The translations under genes and the position numbers were made by a program. 64,000 bases of DNA. It comes from Bdellovibrio bacteriovorus str. Tiberius. Lineage in GTDB: Bacteria > Bdellovibrionota > Bdellovibrionia > Bdellovibrionales > Bdellovibrionaceae. The notes below the pieces were generated by a model. The model was not told the origin of the DNA. It saw nothing but the letters and a program-made list of their open reading frames with translations, and ran no database searches. Of this stretch, positions 1 through 9,188 are shown piece by piece. The DNA is taken from contig NC_019567.1 of assembly GCF_000317895.1 (NCBI RefSeq), positions 3,844,001 to 3,908,000 of the forward strand, written 5' to 3'. The stretch's first letter is position 1; every line of letters begins with the position of its first letter.

Positions 1-409
1 TCAGAACCTTGGCAATTGTCTGAGCCAACAAGGTCTTACCGGAACCTGTCGGACCGATCAGAAGGATGTTGGATTTTTGCATTTCAACGTCAGCGGATTT
101 TTTACCGCCGGACATCGCATTCACACGCTTATAGTGATTGTGTACCGCAACTGCCAAAGTTTTCTTGGCTTGCGTCTGACCGATCACATAGTCATCAAGA
201 TAAGTTTTGATATCGGAAGGCTTGGGAACTTTGAACGTGCCCTTGACTGCCGTCTCGCGCTCTTTTTCCTCGTCAATGATGTCATTGCAAAGATCGATAC
301 ACTCATCGCAGATGTACACGCCAGGACCGGCGATCAATTTCTTGACCTCTTTTTGGCCCTTGCCACAGAAGCTGCATCTCAAAGCACCGTTGGTATCTTT
401 AGTTGTCAT
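1..409 (-). CDS. clpX: ATP-dependent Clp protease ATP-binding subunit ClpX (partial, N-terminal part)
   Basis: This is the first 136 residues of ClpX; the rest lies beyond the left edge of the window. ClpX is the AAA+ unfoldase that feeds substrates into the ClpP chamber in the cytoplasm. The N-terminal zinc-binding domain is complete, with four cysteines at residues 12, 15, 34 and 37 in the usual C-x2-C...C-x2-C spacing. The Walker A motif GPTGSGKT is at residues 119-126. The start ATG lies six bases after the clpP stop, so the two genes form the usual clpP-clpX operon. Confidence 0.97.
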   Translation of the reverse strand, partial: MTTKDTNGALRCSFCGKGQKEVKKLIAGPGVYICDECIDLCNDIIDEEKERETAVKGTFKVPKPSDIKTYLDDYVIGQTQAKKTLAVAVHNHYKRVNAMSGGKKSADVEMQKSNILLIGPTGSGKTLLAQTIAKVL

Positions 410-415
410 CGGCTC

Positions 416-1054
416 TTATCCTTTTTTTGCCTTACGGGATTCAACCACATGATCAAGCAAACCGAACTCTTTCGCCTGATAAGGATCCATGAAGTTATCG
501 CGTTCCATGGCCGCTCTCAAGGTGTCATAGTCTCTGCCAGTGTGTGTCTCGTAGATGCGAGTCAATTTCTCTTTTGTTTTCACAAGTTCTTTGGCGTGGA
601 TTTCAATGTCCGTCACCTGACCGGATAGACCCCCGCCGGAAAGAAGCGGCTGGTGAATCATGATACGGGTGTTCGGCAGGCTGTAACGCATGCCCTTTGT
701 ACCCGCGGTCAGCAGCAACGAACCCATGCTCGCAGCCATACCCATGCAATAGGTCGCCACGTCGCACTTTACGAACTGCATAAAGTCGTAGATCGCCAGG
801 CCCGCAGACACGCTGCCCCCTGGAGAATTGATGTACAAATGAATCGGCTTTTCAGGATTGTCCACTTCAAGGAACAACATCTGGGCAATGATAGAGTTCG
901 CCACCTCATCAGTAACGGCAGTACCAAGAATGATAATGCGGTCTTTTAGTAGTCGGGAGTAAATATCGTAAGATCTTTCACCCTTTGAGGTCTGCTCGAT
1001 GACGTAAGGTATGAGGGCCACTGCTGTCTCCTGTGGTTGTGATTGAGGTGTCAT
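416..1054 (-). CDS. clpP: ATP-dependent Clp protease proteolytic subunit ClpP
   Basis: This 212-residue serine protease forms the tetradecameric degradation chamber that works with ClpX. The catalytic triad is readable: Ser109 in GMAASMGS, His134 in IMIHQP, and Asp186 in the ERDNF motif. Length is normal for the family, with a short N-terminal segment like the propeptide of other ClpPs. It is the first gene of a clpP-clpX operon. The trigger factor gene, which often precedes clpP in other proteobacteria, is instead about 9 kb away on the opposite strand. Confidence 0.97.
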   Translation of the reverse strand: MTPQSQPQETAVALIPYVIEQTSKGERSYDIYSRLLKDRIIILGTAVTDEVANSIIAQMLFLEVDNPEKPIHLYINSPGGSVSAGLAIYDFMQFVKCDVATYCMGMAASMGSLLLTAGTKGMRYSLPNTRIMIHQPLLSGGGLSGQVTDIEIHAKELVKTKEKLTRIYETHTGRDYDTLRAAMERDNFMDPYQAKEFGLLDHVVESRKAKKG

Positions 1055-1102
1055 ACTGTGCTACCTATCGGAATACTATGGCAGGACTTTATCAAAAAGC
1101 CT

Positions 1103-1130
1103 TTGACCCCCAAAACTGCTGTGCTACATC
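1103..1130 (+). promoter_or_regulatory. possible sigma-70-type promoter of pepA
   Basis: TTGACC at 1103-1108 resembles a -35 box. TACATC at 1125-1130, 16 bases later, is a modest -10 candidate. It sits about 40 bases upstream of the pepA start, in the divergent gap with clpP. This is a reading by eye without transcript data. Confidence 0.3.
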
Positions 1131-1171
1131 TATTAACGCACAACAAAACCGAATAATATTAAGGGGTTTTT

Positions 1172-2674
1172 ATGGCTTTCAACTTACTTAACAAAGACAT
1201 CGACACATTGACTTGCCCGGCTTTGGTCGTGTTTTCCAAGTCTTCTTCTCAAAAAGACAAGCTCGCAAAAGTGACTCATTCTGAAATTCACAAAGCTTTG
1301 CTGCCATCTTTGGAAGAAAAAACGATCTCCGGCAAACATCAGGAAACTGTTGTTTTCCGTGAATTCAGCTTCAATGGTTTCCGCCATGTAATCGTGGTGG
1401 GTCTTGGCAAAGAAAACGAAATCACTCACGAATCTGTTCGTCAGTCCATGGCTTCCGCTTACGAGGCGATCAAAGCTTTGAACGTGCCTGAAGCAGCCAT
1501 TCACTTCGACGGCATCACTGCTGGCAAAAAAGACGCTGCAGATTTCGCAAAAGCGGCTGCTGAAGGTCTGATCCTGACTTCATACGTATTCAACGAATTG
1601 ATGTCCGGTAAAAAAGACGCAAAAGAAATCAACGTTCACGTTGTTTCCAAATTGGGTAACGACAAAGCTGTGAAAGCTGCTTTCAACGAAGGCGCGATCC
1701 TGGGTTCTGTTGTGAACTTCTCCCGCCGTCTGGGCGATTTGCCAGGCAACCTGATGACTCCGACCATCCTTGCAGACCACGCAGTTGAAGGCGCTAAAGG
1801 CGTTGCCAACCTGAAAGTGACTGTGTGGGATAAAGCCCGCATCAAAAAAGAAAAAATGGGCGGCCTGTTGGGCGTTTCCAACGGTTCTGACCAAGAGCCG
1901 CGTTTCATCATCATGGAATACAAAGGTGCTGCCGCTTCCAAAAAGCCAGTGTGCTTCGTTGGTAAAGGCCTGACTTTTGACTGCGGTGGTATTTCCATTA
2001 AGCCAGGCGCTGGCATGGAAGAAATGAAATACGACATGTGCGGTGGCGCGAACGTTATCGGCACATTGCTGGCGATCGCAAAATTGAAATTGAAGGTAAA
2101 TGCAGTAGGCCTTGTGGCTTCCACTGAAAATCTGATCAACGGTTCTGCGACAAAACCAGGTGATGTTCACACAGCTCGCAATGGTAAAACATTCGAAGTG
2201 AACAACACAGATGCTGAAGGTCGTTTGATCCTTGCAGACGCTCTTTCTTACGCGACAGAGCTTCAACCACAAATGATCGTGGATGCAGCGACTTTGACTG
2301 GAGCGATGGTTATCGCTTTGGGCAACACTCACACTGGTTACTTCACTCGTAACTCTGCTTTGAAAACAAAAGTTGAAAAAGCGGCTGTTGAATCCGGTGA
2401 ATGGGTTTGGAACATGCCTTTGACGGACTTCCACGTTAAAGACATGAAAGGCACTTACGCTGACCTTTCCAACATCTCTTCCGGCAAAGGTGCAGGTTCT
2501 GCAACAGCAGCAGCCTTCCTTGAGCAGTTCGTGGGCGAAGGCATCCCTTGGGCGCACTTCGATATCGCGGGTACCGGCTGGGCTGTAGGCAATCGTTTGC
2601 CATATTGCCCTAAGAAAGGCGCTTCCGGCGCGATGATCCGTACCTTCGTTGAAATCGCGAAGCAGTACACATAA
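1172..2674 (+). CDS. pepA: leucyl aminopeptidase PepA (M17 family)
   Basis: This 500-residue cytosolic M17 aminopeptidase removes N-terminal residues from peptides using two metal ions. The C-terminal catalytic domain carries the metal and catalytic motifs: GKGLTFD at residues 264-270 and the family signature NTDAEGRL from Asn345. The N-terminal half is the less conserved domain. Length matches the family. An AAGGGG ribosome binding site lies upstream of the ATG, and a strong terminator follows. It is transcribed alone, divergently from clpP. Its position next to clpPX fits a role in finishing peptide breakdown, which is an inference. Confidence 0.96.
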   Translation: MAFNLLNKDIDTLTCPALVVFSKSSSQKDKLAKVTHSEIHKALLPSLEEKTISGKHQETVVFREFSFNGFRHVIVVGLGKENEITHESVRQSMASAYEAIKALNVPEAAIHFDGITAGKKDAADFAKAAAEGLILTSYVFNELMSGKKDAKEINVHVVSKLGNDKAVKAAFNEGAILGSVVNFSRRLGDLPGNLMTPTILADHAVEGAKGVANLKVTVWDKARIKKEKMGGLLGVSNGSDQEPRFIIMEYKGAAASKKPVCFVGKGLTFDCGGISIKPGAGMEEMKYDMCGGANVIGTLLAIAKLKLKVNAVGLVASTENLINGSATKPGDVHTARNGKTFEVNNTDAEGRLILADALSYATELQPQMIVDAATLTGAMVIALGNTHTGYFTRNSALKTKVEKAAVESGEWVWNMPLTDFHVKDMKGTYADLSNISSGKGAGSATAAAFLEQFVGEGIPWAHFDIAGTGWAVGNRLPYCPKKGASGAMIRTFVEIAKQYT

Positions 2675-2691
2675 GCTTCTGAAAACAAAAA

Positions 2692-2721
2692 CCCCTTCAG
2701 TGTTCCTGAAGGGGTTTTTTT
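2692..2721 (+). terminator. rho-independent terminator after pepA
   Basis: A perfect 9-bp stem CCCCTTCAG/CTGAAGGGG with a five-base loop is followed by a run of seven T. An A-run on the other side lets it also serve the convergent minus-strand gene ending at 2744. Confidence 0.93.
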
Positions 2722-2743
2722 ATGTCCAAATTTTGAAAGAATC

Positions 2744-3376
2744 TTACCAGCTGAACACAACCGGGTGACCCAGGGTTTTCGCCACTTCATCACTTTCCAC
2801 GACCAGCGCTTCAGACGCGCTTTCATTAACCAGCTTCACGGATTTCAACAACCACGTACGCGGCCATTCTTCCGGCAGGTTCGTAAAGCGCACGGTCACC
2901 TTCGGACCTTCGTTGAACTGGAATTCACCATCACCCGGATGCTCGCCCAAAATCTTTTGCACCGGAACATACAAGGCATTGATACGGGACATGTCGGAAG
3001 AAACATCACAACGCCCCTCCACTTCCATCTGTGGCTTGTCGCCACCGACAGAAACACCTTCTGCCTCAAAGCTCAAAAATACTTTCTGGAATTCCTGACA
3101 AGCAAGTTTCTTGCTGCCGTTTTCATCGATAAAGACAAAGTGGCCAAGACCGATACCTGCCCCTTGGGTGTTCTTTCTGATTTCCAAACCCGCCAGCAGA
3201 CGCTGACGTACAGCCTCTTGCAGCTGTTCCCCACGCAAGTGAGAGAAGTCGAAATTATTTCTAACCGCTGCGGGATCACGATTGATTTGATATTCGTCAG
3301 TGTTGGATTTTAAGAAAGCAAAGCCTGCCACAAAACACACGGTGAACAGACCGACCACTCCGTAGAATTTTCTCAT
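2744..3376 (-). CDS. membrane-anchored or secreted protein of unknown function
   Basis: I do not recognise this family. The start is placed at the ATG at 3376 because a Lys-rich start and a hydrophobic stretch (VVGLFTVCFVAGFAFL) follow it and AGAGGGAT lies just upstream; a longer reading to 3544 has no such support. The product is 210 residues: one N-terminal signal anchor or uncleaved signal peptide, then a soluble domain with acidic and aromatic residues and two cysteines. The sequence looks like a periplasmic domain. It ends close to the bidirectional pepA terminator and is a single-gene unit. Confidence 0.75.
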   Translation of the reverse strand: MRKFYGVVGLFTVCFVAGFAFLKSNTDEYQINRDPAAVRNNFDFSHLRGEQLQEAVRQRLLAGLEIRKNTQGAGIGLGHFVFIDENGSKKLACQEFQKVFLSFEAEGVSVGGDKPQMEVEGRCDVSSDMSRINALYVPVQKILGEHPGDGEFQFNEGPKVTVRFTNLPEEWPRTWLLKSVKLVNESASEALVVESDEVAKTLGHPVVFSW

Positions 3377-3646
3377 ATTTGCGATCCCTCTTTTATTGAA
3401 GAATAGCACGGCGTGTTTCTGACATATCCTACTTTGTGACGGGCTGGCCGTAGGTCGCAGATTTTGCCTACCAAGGTCGAGGTGAAATTCCCGTAAGAAT
3501 ACCTGAAATATTTTCCGATGTTCCGGCACTGGAACACCTGTCATCCCCTTAAAACGCGGTAATTACCAATCCGATTTTACCTCTATTTTGTCTCTGGTTT
3601 TTTCCTCTTTTAGTCTCTGGGAAAGCATGCAATAAACCCAGTCCTT

Positions 3647-4396
3647 ATGAATAAGACGTCCGAATTTCTATTAAACGAGTATCAAAGACGACGCTCTTCA
3701 GCGCCTCAATTGACCAATGCCCAATTCGCCAAGATTCTGGGTATTCCGTCCAGCCGCCTCAGTGACTATATCAATGGTCGCCGGATCATGACCATGTCGG
3801 TGGGTAAACAGGTTATCAAAGGCCTGGGTATGGGCGAAACCGACTTCGTTCATCTGAAAAATCTGATTGAGTTCGACAAACGCAAAGTCAAAACTCTGCT
3901 GCCGGAAGTACAGCTTAAAGAAGACGAGTTCGGCGTCATCTGCGACTGGTACCACTTTGCGATTCTGGCGCTGGTGCCGGTAAAAACATTCCAGCCCAAT
4001 GCCAACTGGATTGCCGACCGCCTGAACATTCCGTTTGAAGTCGCACAGGCAGCCATCGAGCGTCTGTGCCGTCTGGGTCTGTTGCAGATCGAAGAAGGAA
4101 AATTCATCGTCACTCACAAGCAACTGGAAACCAGCCACAACATCCCATCTGAATCTTTGCGCCGCTCGCACAAGCAGTCCCTGGTTCAGGTTCTGGACAA
4201 CATGGACCGTGTGCCATTGGATCTGCGTGATGTGACTTCCATCACATTCCCCATGAACCGTAAAAAAATCCCTGAGGCAAAACGCCTGATCAGAAACTTC
4301 CGCCGCAAAATGGCCACCTTGATGACCCAAGGGCCTAAAACGGACGTCTACAATCTGAACGTGCAACTGTTCCCGGTAACGAAGGTACAAAAATGA
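3647..4396 (+). CDS. TIGR02147 family protein (DUF4423-type putative regulator)
   Basis: The 249-residue product resembles the TIGR02147/DUF4423 family, which is expanded in Bdellovibrio and Fibrobacter and has no well-established biochemical function. Residues about 1-65 read as a helix-turn-helix (FAKILGIPSSRLSDYINGRR). The family-like stretch DWYHFAILALV is near residue 100, and a C-terminal segment ends in YNLNVQLFPVT. A second winged-helix-like region is plausible around residues 115-160. It overlaps the next gene by four bases (ATGA), so regulator and secreted protein are translationally coupled. A regulatory role is inferred from the HTH. Confidence 0.85.
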   Translation: MNKTSEFLLNEYQRRRSSAPQLTNAQFAKILGIPSSRLSDYINGRRIMTMSVGKQVIKGLGMGETDFVHLKNLIEFDKRKVKTLLPEVQLKEDEFGVICDWYHFAILALVPVKTFQPNANWIADRLNIPFEVAQAAIERLCRLGLLQIEEGKFIVTHKQLETSHNIPSESLRRSHKQSLVQVLDNMDRVPLDLRDVTSITFPMNRKKIPEAKRLIRNFRRKMATLMTQGPKTDVYNLNVQLFPVTKVQK

Positions 4397-5640
4397 GAAT
4401 CAGCCAACTAGTCATCACATCCCTGCTTTCGCTGATCGCGGTGTCCGCTCACGCCAACAACTGGTATGACCGCGGTAACGCCGGCTTTGCCCTGTTCTGC
4501 ACCGGCAAGGCGCCAATCGTTCTGGATCTATACGAAGTCAGCACACGTGATCTGGGTTCCATCCTTTATTCAAAAGCTGTCACTCCTGTGGATAAAGCCG
4601 TGGATCTTGCGACTCGCCTGGAACAGGTCGATCCCGCACGCGCTCGCCAGTACCGCGAGGGCGCAAAAGACTTTATGGCCTCTGCGCAATTCGTGAATGA
4701 TCTGGGCATTCGCCAGACTCCGGATCTGGGACTTGTGACCGTGCCGAAGGACTGCACTCTTGAGCAGGTGGTCTTCCAAAGAAATCCGTCCATTTTGAAC
4801 AAAGCCCGCTATGTGGTGAATGCCAACTTGTGGAATCAGCTGGATGCCGACAATCAGGCGGCTCTGATTCTTCACGAGGTTATCTATCGTGAAGTGATCA
4901 ACAGCACGGCTAACGAGCTGTTCTCTGAACGCGTGCGCCTGTTCAACGGTATTATTCATGCACACCACATGCGCAGTCTTATGAAAAAAGACTATCTGAA
5001 GATGCTGCGTGAACTGCACTTGACCACTTACGAGGAAAACGGCCTGAAGCTGTCTTTGGGTTACACCACGCCAGAGGGTTTCTGGGTGGATTCTGACGTG
5101 TTCATGGATCTAATGGGTCGTATTCTTTCTGCATCTTTGGCAGCCAACCAGTACTTCGGTTACGGCGGCATGGAGTACGCTTGTGTCGGCAGCACCGTGC
5201 CTGAAATGGGCCGTGTGACTTTGGAGGATGGCAACATCCGCACCCTGCGTGTGAACCCTGACTTTGCCCGCGACGGCGCTTGCAACCTGCCAATGCTGAT
5301 CATTCCGGAAAGCAATGGCTTTGCGATCTTTGGCAGCCTGTGGTTCTTTGATGGTGCGAAAAATGTGATTCGTGTGGACGGCACGCTGAGCAAGAAAACT
5401 CAGCTGACCTACAAGGGCACCACTTACGAACTGGTTCCGGATCTGTTCAAAACTGACGTGTACAACACCACGTTCACTTTTGATAAAAACATGAACCTGA
5501 CTGAAGTGGGCTTGGGCGGAACGCCTTGCCTGAATAAAACTGAAGGCAAAATTCAGTTTATCCAGAATCTGGCTAACGGCGAAGGCAGCGTGACTATTTC
5601 TGCCTCAGGAACACCGCAGTCTGTTCCGGCTTGTCACTAG
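4393..5640 (+). CDS. secreted protein of unknown function coupled to a TIGR02147 gene
   Basis: The 415-residue protein has a clear Sec signal peptide ending at SAHA, about residue 21. The middle contains LILHEVIYRE, near residue 158. This resembles the start of a zinc-protease helix but lacks the second histidine of HExxH. The C-terminal half contains beta-rich stretches and several cysteines. I do not recognise a named family. Its start overlaps the TIGR02147 gene by four bases, an arrangement that makes the upstream protein a likely partner or regulator. A terminator follows. Confidence 0.85.
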   Translation: MRISQLVITSLLSLIAVSAHANNWYDRGNAGFALFCTGKAPIVLDLYEVSTRDLGSILYSKAVTPVDKAVDLATRLEQVDPARARQYREGAKDFMASAQFVNDLGIRQTPDLGLVTVPKDCTLEQVVFQRNPSILNKARYVVNANLWNQLDADNQAALILHEVIYREVINSTANELFSERVRLFNGIIHAHHMRSLMKKDYLKMLRELHLTTYEENGLKLSLGYTTPEGFWVDSDVFMDLMGRILSASLAANQYFGYGGMEYACVGSTVPEMGRVTLEDGNIRTLRVNPDFARDGACNLPMLIIPESNGFAIFGSLWFFDGAKNVIRVDGTLSKKTQLTYKGTTYELVPDLFKTDVYNTTFTFDKNMNLTEVGLGGTPCLNKTEGKIQFIQNLANGEGSVTISASGTPQSVPACH

Positions 5641-5663
5641 TTCGACGTTGTCGACAAAAGAAA

Positions 5664-5696
5664 AAGGCCCGCTCTTTTCAGAGGGGCCTTTTTTAT
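5664..5696 (+). terminator. terminator between convergent genes
   Basis: The hairpin is AAGGCCCGCTC/GAGGGGCCTT with a single bulge, followed by TTTTTT. An A-run precedes it, so it may also end the minus-strand gshA operon. Confidence 0.85.
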
Positions 5697-5718
5697 TTTC
5701 AGAAACTCTAATCACTGA

Positions 5719-6975
5719 TTACTGCTTACCGCAGCCCACCGGCGTGTAGCCCTTAAAGACCGCGCCCATTTCCTGAGCCTCCATGGCAATCGCCAACAGG
5801 CCCAGCTTGGCTGTCCAGCCGTACACGTTTTCCTGCGGGCAGCCCGGCGTATTGATCGCCAGATCCGACACACACAAACGCTTATAAACCGCACCCGGAC
5901 TGTTCAGACTTTCGGTAGAGCTTTTCTCGGCGTGCGTGCGCAGGAAACCCCCGGCAAGCTCGCAGCCCAGCATATAAATCACCGGCTCTGCACTGGCGCC
6001 GTCCGCTTCCACGATGGACGGAATGCCTTCCTGTATGATGACTTCTTCAACGTCACGACCGCCCTTGGCCGCTTTCATTTTTTTGCGGGACTTGTAGGAC
6101 CAGGCTTTCACTTCTTCGCCGGAACCCACACGAATCACTGCCAAACCGTAAGTGCCGGCGTTGTTTTTCACAAACACGAACGGCTCTTGGTTGATGCCGC
6201 GTTTTTTATAGTCTTCACGCAGGCGAGCCAGCATCTGATCCACTTTTTCCGCCAAAGCATTGCGGCTGCTTTCATCCCCAATGTCGAAGTGCTCAAACAG
6301 TTCGGTTTCAACTCTTAGTAAGAAAGGATCAATCTTGGCCACTTCGGCAAATTCACTGGCAAGCTGGTTGTAGTATTTGAAGTACGTGCTTTTCTTGCGC
6401 TGATACCAGCCAAGCTCTCTTGGCGGGTTCATCGGGAATTCGCTCATTGTCGGAGCCCATTCCTCGTAGGCCTCAGAGAAGTCATTGTTGCTGATGATCA
6501 GATCCGGAGTGAAGCTTTTCAAAAGCTCCCCGCCCTTCAAAGCCGAGTGCACTGTCACTTCGTTACCGGCGGAACTGGTCAGATTCAAAGGCTCTGGCAG
6601 TTCACGGGGGATTGCGATTTTCACGACGCGACCGGTGGCTTCAATCAGCTTGCGGATGGTGTGAACGTTTTCCCAATAGAAAGCATTGTTGGTGTGCTCT
6701 TCAGTCACCAGCAAGATGTTCTTGATGCCGGCGCCGTAGTGTTTGGTGATGTACTTGTCGACCAGGGCCGGAGCGGATTCTTTGTCTGTCGGGCAGATAT
6801 TATTAAAGCCTGCCGGAAAGATATTCGCATCCACGTTGGAAATTTTGTAGCCCGAATCACGAATGTCGTAACTGGAATAAATCGGATAGGACATGTTTGC
6901 GGTTTTGGAAGCAAACCAAGCACAGATCTCGTTCATATTGGCGAGGGTTTGTTTGTGCAGAATCAGTTTCGCCAT
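5719..6975 (-). CDS. gshA: glutamate-cysteine ligase, ferrooxidans type (GshA, PF08886-like)
   Basis: The 418-residue protein matches the unusual GshA family first described in Acidithiobacillus ferrooxidans, which is unrelated in sequence to the enterobacterial enzyme. It would join glutamate and cysteine in the first step of glutathione synthesis. Seen in the sequence: the conserved N-terminal block around DIRDSGYKI...FPAGFNN (residues about 40-60), the glycine-rich KNNAGTYGLAVI block near residue 275, and a C-terminal cysteine-containing end. An AAGGAG site precedes the ATG. It is the last gene of an operon with two ArsA-like ATPases and a TPR lipoprotein, 30 bases after the lipoprotein stop. 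Confidence 0.88.
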   Translation of the reverse strand: MAKLILHKQTLANMNEICAWFASKTANMSYPIYSSYDIRDSGYKISNVDANIFPAGFNNICPTDKESAPALVDKYITKHYGAGIKNILLVTEEHTNNAFYWENVHTIRKLIEATGRVVKIAIPRELPEPLNLTSSAGNEVTVHSALKGGELLKSFTPDLIISNNDFSEAYEEWAPTMSEFPMNPPRELGWYQRKKSTYFKYYNQLASEFAEVAKIDPFLLRVETELFEHFDIGDESSRNALAEKVDQMLARLREDYKKRGINQEPFVFVKNNAGTYGLAVIRVGSGEEVKAWSYKSRKKMKAAKGGRDVEEVIIQEGIPSIVEADGASAEPVIYMLGCELAGGFLRTHAEKSSTESLNSPGAVYKRLCVSDLAINTPGCPQENVYGWTAKLGLLAIAMEAQEMGAVFKGYTPVGCGKQ

Positions 6976-7005
6976 AGTATCTCCTTAAGGCCAAAGCGAC
7001 AGAAA

Positions 7006-8118
7006 TTACAGATTAGGATCTTCCGAGGGAACCACTTTGGGAGGAAGAGGTATAGTGGCTTTCTCTTCATCAGGCAAGAGCGAGTCGGCTTTGACTCGTC
7101 CGGACCTGCGCAGACTGTTCAGTCGCTGGGATTCCTCGGTCAGTCCCATGACTTCATCGTTCGTATATACAATATTCTCGGTTTTCTTGCGCACGTCAGC
7201 CAGGAAGGTGAAGAATTCTGTTTCGTGAGAATTCATTTTTTGCCCCGTCGGCGGACGATACAATTCAGCCTGATCAATCAAACCCAAAAGTTCGGCACCC
7301 AAAGCAGACTGCAACCGGCGCTGTTCGCGCTGTGATTCCACCACGGTGAACAGATCTCGGTAAGTTTCCTGCAGGCGTGTTTTGGCGCGCACCGACCAGT
7401 TGGCGTCATTCAAGCGCACGGCTCTGAACAGATAAATCTGCACCAGCTTCTGCCCGCGCACGAAGGCTGTAAAATTCTGTACACCCAGCTGGTTAGTGGA
7501 AACCCCGCCCATTTGCACATAAGTTTTTGCCTGCCAGTCTTTGGGAAGCTCGGTGCCTTTTTCGGTCTGAACTTTTTCAATTCCGCGCTCAGCTTCATTC
7601 AAGTAAGCCACGGCATCGTCTTCACGATCCTGACGTCCATAAACGATAGCCAGGCGAGCAGGAATTTCGGCGGCCGCAGTTTCAAGTGGCAAATACTGAC
7701 CCAGTTTCTTTGCATCCAACAAAGATGAAACTGTGCGCAGATCATCGCCTTGTGCCTCATAGGCAAAGGACATTTGATACAAGGCCTGCGCGGCAATCTC
7801 GGGCTGATAGTTGCGGGTTTTTACTGCAACATCACGGTAAAGATCCAACGATTCCTGCCAGCGCTCAAGTCCCGCCAAAGATTGTGCTTCACCCAAACGG
7901 GCGGCCTGCACAAAAGTGGACTGCGGATGCAGACCCTGGAATTCCTTATACAGAATCAAGGACTGATCAAAGCTTCCCGTATTTAAAACTTTTTCCGCAT
8001 TGGATATCTGAGCAAGCTCTGTGGCGCGGACCGCCTGAGTTTCATCCGGCTGACTTCTTTGCCCCAGCAAGGAACATCCCGAAAGCAGAACCAGCGCGGT
8101 GGACAAAATCAGTCTCAT
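7006..8118 (-). CDS. TPR-containing lipoprotein
   Basis: The 370-residue product starts with a lipoprotein signal peptide; the lipobox is LLSGC with Cys15 as the lipidation site. Behind it are helical repeats consistent with tetratricopeptide repeats (roughly residues 35-240), including SFDQSLILYKEFQGLHPQS and ERWQESLDLYRDV. The C-terminal third is charged and predicted helical. The start overlaps the stop of the upstream ATPase by four bases, so it is translationally coupled to the ArsA-like pair. Function is unknown; an envelope scaffold or assembly role is an inference from TPR proteins generally. Confidence 0.85.
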   Translation of the reverse strand: MRLILSTALVLLSGCSLLGQRSQPDETQAVRATELAQISNAEKVLNTGSFDQSLILYKEFQGLHPQSTFVQAARLGEAQSLAGLERWQESLDLYRDVAVKTRNYQPEIAAQALYQMSFAYEAQGDDLRTVSSLLDAKKLGQYLPLETAAAEIPARLAIVYGRQDREDDAVAYLNEAERGIEKVQTEKGTELPKDWQAKTYVQMGGVSTNQLGVQNFTAFVRGQKLVQIYLFRAVRLNDANWSVRAKTRLQETYRDLFTVVESQREQRRLQSALGAELLGLIDQAELYRPPTGQKMNSHETEFFTFLADVRKKTENIVYTNDEVMGLTEESQRLNSLRRSGRVKADSLLPDEEKATIPLPPKVVPSEDPNL

Positions 8119-9188
8119 GCTTTCTTTTCTCCTTCGACAATCAGGGCGCTGAGTTCTTCAAGGCCCCCCAGATCGGAAATATCCTTCACCAGATCAGGGA
8201 TGCGGAAGACCCGGGCCTGATTCTTCATGCCCGACTCAAACTGCTGATACAATTGATCCCTCTGATTGTAGTAGGACCTCATCTGTGAATACAACTTCAC
8301 AAGATCCTCATGGCCTTTTCCAGGGTCCTGAGCCGAACGGAGGTCCAGCCAGTACGGGAAGACACGATTTAAAACCACCGTGCCCAGATGGTAGCCGCCT
8401 TTTTTGATTTCTCTTGAGAAGTATTCAGCTTCCTTCAGTTTCGCCTGATCAAAGGCCGTCACCAGACAGAACTGAGTCGTCGGCGCCACCAGCATACGAT
8501 GCACATCGATCGTGCGGGCCTGCAGCTTCCCCTGCCATTGCTCGATATTGACAAAGAAATCACCCAGTTCGCGGATGAAGTTTGACCCCGTCAAAGATTC
8601 CAAAACTTTCAGAACCTGGCGCGTACCGGTCTGAAGCAGGTGACCAAAGAAGCCGCCTTTTTTTCCTTCGGGATCGCGGAACCATTTCGCCACACCTTCG
8701 TTGAAAAGTGCGGAAAGCTTTTGCGGAGCATTCAGGAAATCAATTGCATGCTTCGTCGGTGGCGTATCCAGAACGATCAGATCAAACTGGCCGGATTCAT
8801 AGCAGGAATACAGTTTTTCCAAAGCGGTGAATTCCTGCGAACCACTTAAGTTCGTGGAAAGCTGCTTGTAAAGGCTGTTATTAAAGATCTTTTGAGCTGA
8901 TTCTGTTTTCTTCGCCGCGCGAGCGACAAAATCATCAAAGGTTTTTTTATGATCAATCACCGAGGCATACAGCTCGCCCTTGAAATTCTGCCCCGGAACT
9001 TTGGTGATGTCTTTGGTGCCTTCAATGCCCAGGGTCTGCGCCAGGCGCTTCGCCGGATCGATAGTCAGTACCAACACACGCTTGCCCTCTTTGGCGGCAA
9101 GCACGGCCAAGGAAGCCGCAATCGTGGTTTTACCCACGCCACCACTTCCGACACAGACTAAAACTTTGGTGTCTTTAAACAGGCTCAC
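8115..9188 (-). CDS. ArsA/Get3-like ATPase, first of a pair (no signature lysine)
   Basis: The 357-residue product belongs to the ArsA/Get3 branch of the SIMIBI P-loop NTPases. The P-loop is GSGGVGKTT at residues 14-22. The usual KGG of the deviant Walker A is SGG, so the intermonomer signature lysine is missing. The family motif VLTIDPAKRLAQTLG and the switch-like VLDTPPTKHAIDFL are present. No arsenic genes are nearby, so arsenite efflux is unlikely. It overlaps its partner ATPase (9185) and the TPR lipoprotein by four bases each. A membrane-protein targeting or envelope role is an inference. Confidence 0.88.
   Translation of the reverse strand: MSLFKDTKVLVCVGSGGVGKTTIAASLAVLAAKEGKRVLVLTIDPAKRLAQTLGIEGTKDITKVPGQNFKGELYASVIDHKKTFDDFVARAAKKTESAQKIFNNSLYKQLSTNLSGSQEFTALEKLYSCYESGQFDLIVLDTPPTKHAIDFLNAPQKLSALFNEGVAKWFRDPEGKKGGFFGHLLQTGTRQVLKVLESLTGSNFIRELGDFFVNIEQWQGKLQARTIDVHRMLVAPTTQFCLVTAFDQAKLKEAEYFSREIKKGGYHLGTVVLNRVFPYWLDLRSAQDPGKGHEDLVKLYSQMRSYYNQRDQLYQQFESGMKNQARVFRIPDLVKDISDLGGLEELSALIVEGEKKA

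Noticed and set aside
1580-2557. A 325-codon antisense frame under pepA
   Set aside because: It is a shadow frame with the same odd composition and no ribosome binding site.
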